DNA of 64,000 nt, from assembly GCF_006716355.1 (NCBI RefSeq), contig NZ_VFOW01000001.1:3348001-3412000 (forward strand), read 5' to 3'. Of this stretch, positions 61,091 to 64,000 are shown in pieces. The notes under the pieces were generated by a model that did no database searches, was not told the DNA's origin, and was given only the letters and a program-made list of their open reading frames with translations. This DNA comes from Stackebrandtia endophytica (GTDB lineage: Bacteria; Actinomycetota; Actinomycetes; Mycobacteriales; Micromonosporaceae). The translations under genes were made by a program, and so were the position numbers. Every line of letters starts with the position of its first letter. Positions within the stretch are counted from its first letter, which is position 1.

Positions 61091-61963
61091 ATGGATGACT
61101 GGCTTACCTCCCGGCTGCTCGACTGGTTCGAGGAATCGAAACGTGACCTGCCCTGGCGTGCCGAGGGCACCACCGCCTGGGGTGTACTCGTCAGCGAGGT
61201 GATGTCCCAGCAGACCCCGGTGGCCCGGGTAGCCCCGATCTGGCAGGAATGGCTGGGGCGCTGGCCCGATCCCGCGTCATTCGCCGCCGCGACCCAGGCC
61301 GACGTGTTGCGTGCCTGGGGCCGCCTCGGATACCCGCGCCGCGCGTTGCGACTACACGAATGCGCCGCAGCCGTCGTCGAACGCCACGGCGGTGAGGTGC
61401 CCGCCGACATCACCGACCTGGAGGCCCTGCCCGGCATCGGAACCTACACCGCCGCAGCGGTAGCGGTGTTCCACTATCGACGACGCCACGCGGTGGTCGA
61501 CACCAACGTCCGTCGCGTCGTGGCGCGGTTCGTGGCGGGAGAACCCGATGCGGGAACCGCCACGACCGCCGCCGACCTGCGGGCCGCCGCCGCATTGCTA
61601 CCGCCCGACCCGACGGTCGCGGCCGAACACTCCATCGCGTTGATGGAGTTGGGCGCGATGATCTGCACCGCCCGTAAACCCGACTGCGCGGTGTGCCCGT
61701 TGCGGGAACGGTGCCGCTTCAAGGAATCCGGTGCGGTTCTACCCGAGGGGCCGAGCCGGAAACGGCAGCGATACCACGGAACCACCCGGTACGTGCGAGG
61801 ACAAATCATGGCGGTGCTGCGGGAATCGAGCGGCCCGGTGCCCCGCGTGGTGATCGACGGCGTCTGGCACGAGGCGCCCCGCCGAGAGGCCGCGCTCAGC
61901 GGTTTGATCTCCGACGGACTGGTTGAAGCCCTGCCCAACAACCACTTCACCCTCCCCACCTGA
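61091..61963 (+). CDS. mutY: A/G-specific adenine DNA glycosylase
   Basis: A 290-residue HhH-GPD glycosylase that removes adenine mispaired with 8-oxoguanine. The catalytic Glu36 is in SEVMSQQTPVARV, the helix-hairpin-helix in LEALPGIGTYTAAAVAVF, catalytic Asp137 in VVDTNVRRV, and the [4Fe-4S] ligands C192-x6-C199-x2-C202-x5-C208 in CTARKPDCAVCPLRERC. The C-terminal Nudix-like domain is missing, which is usual in actinobacterial MutY. Repeat-family copies flank the gene on both sides. Confidence 0.95.
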   Translation: MDDWLTSRLLDWFEESKRDLPWRAEGTTAWGVLVSEVMSQQTPVARVAPIWQEWLGRWPDPASFAAATQADVLRAWGRLGYPRRALRLHECAAAVVERHGGEVPADITDLEALPGIGTYTAAAVAVFHYRRRHAVVDTNVRRVVARFVAGEPDAGTATTAADLRAAAALLPPDPTVAAEHSIALMELGAMICTARKPDCAVCPLRERCRFKESGAVLPEGPSRKRQRYHGTTRYVRGQIMAVLRESSGPVPRVVIDGVWHEAPRREAALSGLISDGLVEALPNNHFTLPT

Positions 61964-61974
61964 CGACCCGGCCT

Positions 61975-62071
61975 GCCCAGGCACGCACCTCGCTTCGTTG
62001 CGGTCTCCCTTGCCTACCAAAACCGTAGGCGGCGCCGGTCCGCGCCTTGCGATGCACGCACCTGGACGGGC
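61975..62071 (+). repeat. Second locus of the mosaic repeat family, downstream of mutY
   Basis: GCCCAGGCAC (61975-61984) opens the element, as at 60101. A 28-base block with CCTACCAAAACCGTAGG (62009-62036) is identical to 60135-60162. It is followed directly by a 22-base piece of module B (62037-62058) and a 15-base piece of module A (CGCACCTGGACGGGC, 62057-62071). The order is a rearranged mosaic rather than a simple copy. Confidence 0.8.
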
Positions 62072-62164
62072 CGTTGAATGGTTTGTCTGGCCTGTCCGGG
62101 TTCATACTTCGTGGGGTTGGGGGCCGTCGCCTACAACCCGGCACCCGGACAGGCCGACGAACGT

Positions 62165-63064
62165 TTACCCGACCGTGCTGCCCGCCGGGGTCGAACCCCG
62201 GGACAGCGCCCATTCGGGGGTCTCAGCCTCCTCGGGGGCGTGGTCGAGTTGGATCAGGGTCTCGCCGGTCTCCTCGTTGACCAGCGCCACGCGGATCGGT
62301 TCGGGGGCATCGGAACGCAATGGCACCGCGAACACCGCGGTCGCCTTGCTTCCGTCGTATTCGGCGCCGTAGGTGATGAACCGGTACTCGTCTTCGTCCC
62401 AGTGTTCGTGCACGTCGGTTCGCAGGGCGGGCGCGACGTGCCGGTACAGGTCGCTGTGGTGCAGTCGGGTCACGGTGGCGTCCAACGGAATGGAGTCGTT
62501 GTCGCCGCCGAGGGGGTCGGTGACGGCGACTCGCAACCGTCGCAGCGGGACGAGCCAGGCGCCGTCGAACTCCGGTGACAGGGCGATGAACAGCACCGCC
62601 TCACCGACCATGACGGCGGCGAGGACGACCGGTTCACCGGTGAGCGCGGTAAACCAGAACTGGTTGGCGAACAGTCCGAGGATTCCGGCGGCGAGCAGCC
62701 AACCGGCTCGGCTGTAGCCGCGCCAGGAGATGGGCACGTGGGTGGCCGACATGCAGCCACAGGAGGATTCGGGGGCATGGATTCGGGCGTAGGTCAGGTA
62801 TCCGGCGAAACCGATGGCCATGACGATGACGGCCGCGGGCTTGGGCCACCATAGTGGAGGAGTCAACAGCGCCAGACCCAGCAGTGCCTCGATGCCGCCG
62901 AGCCCGCGATAGGCGAGGGCGGCGCGCTGCTCTCCGAGCAGTTTGGACAGTGCGGTGGTCTGGGAGCGAAGGCGGCCACGGCGCGTGAACAGTTTCACCG
63001 ACGCCGACCACAGCAAGACGACACCGACGAGGGGCGCTTGCACGGACGCGATGGTTTCAAGCAT
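62165..63064 (-). CDS. MauE/DoxX-like membrane protein
   Basis: The ATG at 63064 (MLETIASVQAPLVGVVLLWS) is chosen; the 63085 frame start is a TTG with no site. The ~299-residue protein has about five membrane helices in the first ~190 residues, of the MauE/DoxX kind, with ESSCGCMSATHVPISW holding a CGC cluster as in MauE-type redox-linked proteins. The C-terminal ~110 residues are soluble and acidic. It follows a Tat-secreted protein in a likely operon on the minus strand. A role in disulfide or electron transfer at the envelope is possible. Confidence 0.75.
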   Translation of the reverse strand: MLETIASVQAPLVGVVLLWSASVKLFTRRGRLRSQTTALSKLLGEQRAALAYRGLGGIEALLGLALLTPPLWWPKPAAVIVMAIGFAGYLTYARIHAPESSCGCMSATHVPISWRGYSRAGWLLAAGILGLFANQFWFTALTGEPVVLAAVMVGEAVLFIALSPEFDGAWLVPLRRLRVAVTDPLGGDNDSIPLDATVTRLHHSDLYRHVAPALRTDVHEHWDEDEYRFITYGAEYDGSKATAVFAVPLRSDAPEPIRVALVNEETGETLIQLDHAPEEAETPEWALSRGSTPAGSTVG

Positions 63065-63284
63065 GATGTTCGGCCTTTCTGCCAAGGTTGATTCTGCCTG
63101 AGCTGGGCCGCCGCTTCAATGCCCAAGATTGTGCCGGTGCCGGGACACTGATGGGTGTCCCGGCATGGAGAGGGAGGCTGTTTCAGAACGGATCGGTCGG
63201 GCGACGCGGTGATTGGACGGGCACCGGGCCGACTCGTCGCGATCCGGTTGGGGCGTAGCGGGAATGTGGGGGCTCCACACTCCG

Positions 63285-63890
63285 CTACGCGGCGGCGTAG
63301 ATGGTGGAGATCTCGATTTCGTTGGTACCGGGAAGCCAGGCCCCCAGCACTTGGACGTGACTGTCGACCTTGACCATCGACACGTCCGAGATGGCGGGCG
63401 TGCCGTTGTAGACCGCCGCCGTGGTCCCGGGTATGACGTGGGCGATGACACGTTCGTCGTTGTGGTCGAGGTACAGCTTCTGCTCGCCGATGGACGTCAC
63501 ATGCGCCTTGAGGTTGACGATGTTGGCCCATACCGAGTCGGCGGCGATGGTTCCGTCGTCGAGGACGGCGCCTCGGGCGTACATGCCGTCGCCGACGGCC
63601 ACGTTGTCGAATGTGGTCGGCTTGAGCTTCCAGACGCTGGTCCCCGACGTGACCCGCACCCGCCAGAGGGTGCCGTCGGAGCCGAGCGCGCTGATGGTGT
63701 CGTCGCTGATGCTGCGGATGAGCCCTTCAGCGAAGTTCGGGTCGGGCATCCCGGGGTCGATACCCGGGGTGGGTTCGGCGGCCAGGGCCGCCTCCGGTGC
63801 GAAGGAACCGAATGCGGAACCGGTGACGACACCGGCGGCACCGAGGGCGGCGCCGGTGAGCAGTCGTCTGCGGTCGAATGATTTGGCCAT
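63285..63890 (-). CDS. Tat-exported secreted protein
   Basis: A 201-residue precursor with a twin-arginine signal (FDRRRLLTGAALGAAGVVTG) and a probable cut near ALAAE. The mature part has alternating strands: LIRSISDDTISALGSDGTLW, DGMYARGAVLDDGTIAADSV and LYLDHNDERVIAHVIPGTTA, resembling the beta-barrel repeats of DUF5666-like cell-wall proteins. The ATG follows GGCGGGAG. It starts 18 bases after the stop of the partial gene upstream and precedes the MauE-like gene, suggesting one operon. Confidence 0.78.
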   Translation of the reverse strand: MAKSFDRRRLLTGAALGAAGVVTGSAFGSFAPEAALAAEPTPGIDPGMPDPNFAEGLIRSISDDTISALGSDGTLWRVRVTSGTSVWKLKPTTFDNVAVGDGMYARGAVLDDGTIAADSVWANIVNLKAHVTSIGEQKLYLDHNDERVIAHVIPGTTAAVYNGTPAISDVSMVKVDSHVQVLGAWLPGTNEIEISTIYAAA

Positions 63891-63908
63891 GATCTCCCGC
63901 CTTTCCGA

Positions 63909-64000
63909 TCAGGTGACCTGGACCGGGATGAGCCCGGTGCTGAGGTTGGCGATTCGGCTGTAGGCGGCGGGGGTCAGGTCCATGGCACGGTTGCTTTCAC
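63909..64000 (-). CDS. 3' end of an RlpA/expansin-like double-psi beta-barrel protein, cut by the window edge
   Basis: The last 29 codons before a TGA at 63909 read ESNRAMDLTPAAYSRIANLS and TGLIPVQVT. This is how RlpA-like proteins and expansin-type double-psi barrels end (R-x-[IM]-DL-[ST]-x-AA...L-x-x-G-x-[IV]-x-V). Such proteins are secreted and act on or bind peptidoglycan. The gene heads the likely operon with the Tat-exported and MauE-like proteins. Only the C-terminus is available, so the call is moderate. Confidence 0.65.
   Translation of the reverse strand, partial: ESNRAMDLTPAAYSRIANLSTGLIPVQVT

Noticed and set aside
60421-61437. Long minus-strand frame with repeated peptides such as KSCGRRFARPGA
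   Set aside because: It is the antisense of the DNA repeat array and of the mutY 5' part; the frame changes between copies and composition is Arg/Pro-rich noise.
62160-62230. tRNA-like GGGGTCGAACCCC sequence near 62189
   Set aside because: It lies inside the coding region of the MauE-like protein and no cloverleaf can be formed around it.

Overview
The window is 64 kb of GC-rich chromosomal DNA from a filamentous, differentiating actinobacterium. The evidence is the strong G/C third-position bias, frequent GTG starts, an ECF sigma factor of the BldN type with an RsbN-like anti-sigma gene, a BldC gene beside valine dehydrogenase, and typical actinobacterial family members (DUF3073, DUF3180, SSI, TadA-associated protein). 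Several blocks (hemB-hemD-hemA-rex-bldN; folP-folB-folK; trxA-trxB-sigM-murJ-pcnA; DUF3073-vdh-bldC) match gene order I recall from Streptomyces, but here they lie close together. A Glycomycetaceae/Stackebrandtia-like source is my guess, not shown by the sequence. No rRNA, tRNA or insertion sequence was found.

Layout. 1-3.9 kb: an accessory-looking cluster with a SARP regulator running off the left edge, a secreted four-cysteine protein, and an ABC ATPase with two membrane proteins. 3.9-9.8 kb: FAD-linked oxidase, hemerythrin-like protein, R2K ATP-grasp protein, thioesterase, and a MarR/oxidoreductase divergent pair with twin operator palindromes. 9.8-14.7 kb: hemB and a rex-hemA-hemD operon with a Rex site upstream; hemC is absent. 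14.8-18.5 kb: HAD phosphatase, glutaredoxin-like protein, bldN and rsbN with a BldN-type promoter between them. 18.5-20.5 kb: a frameshifted GNAT gene, MazG, GNAT and VOC proteins. 20.8-24.1 kb: HAD-IB phosphatase and folP-folB-folK-DUF3180. 24.5-27.2 kb: two tandem permease-like proteins without an ATPase. 27.2-31 kb: HTH regulator, SDR, a five-repeat orphan type I-E CRISPR array next to a DEDDh exonuclease, and three small membrane peptides. 31-44 kb: Ddl-like ligase, aminotransferase, GNAT, trxA/trxB with a SigR-type promoter, sigM with a putative anti-sigma gene, a pseudokinase, murJ, pcnA, serine hydrolase, PEBP and DUF1707 proteins. 44-53.5 kb: GH26-like enzyme, DUF1345 protein, arginine deiminase, PAS protein, beta-propeller, tadA pair and a subtilisin-inhibitor gene. 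53.5-64 kb: DUF3073, vdh, bldC, a degenerate lipid-kinase-fold protein, a candidate structured RNA upstream of a MinD-like ATPase, a mosaic repeat family on both sides of mutY, and a secreted/membrane cluster running off the right edge.

How the parts work together. The window combines housekeeping metabolism (haem, folate, thioredoxin, peptidoglycan export, tRNA maturation) with developmental control (BldN/RsbN, BldC) and redox sensing (Rex, SigR-type promoter, SigM). Strong hairpins close most transcription units. The least explained parts are the RNA-like element at 58.2-58.4 kb, the repeats at 60.1-60.7 and 62.0 kb, the cluster at the left end, and the orphan CRISPR array.
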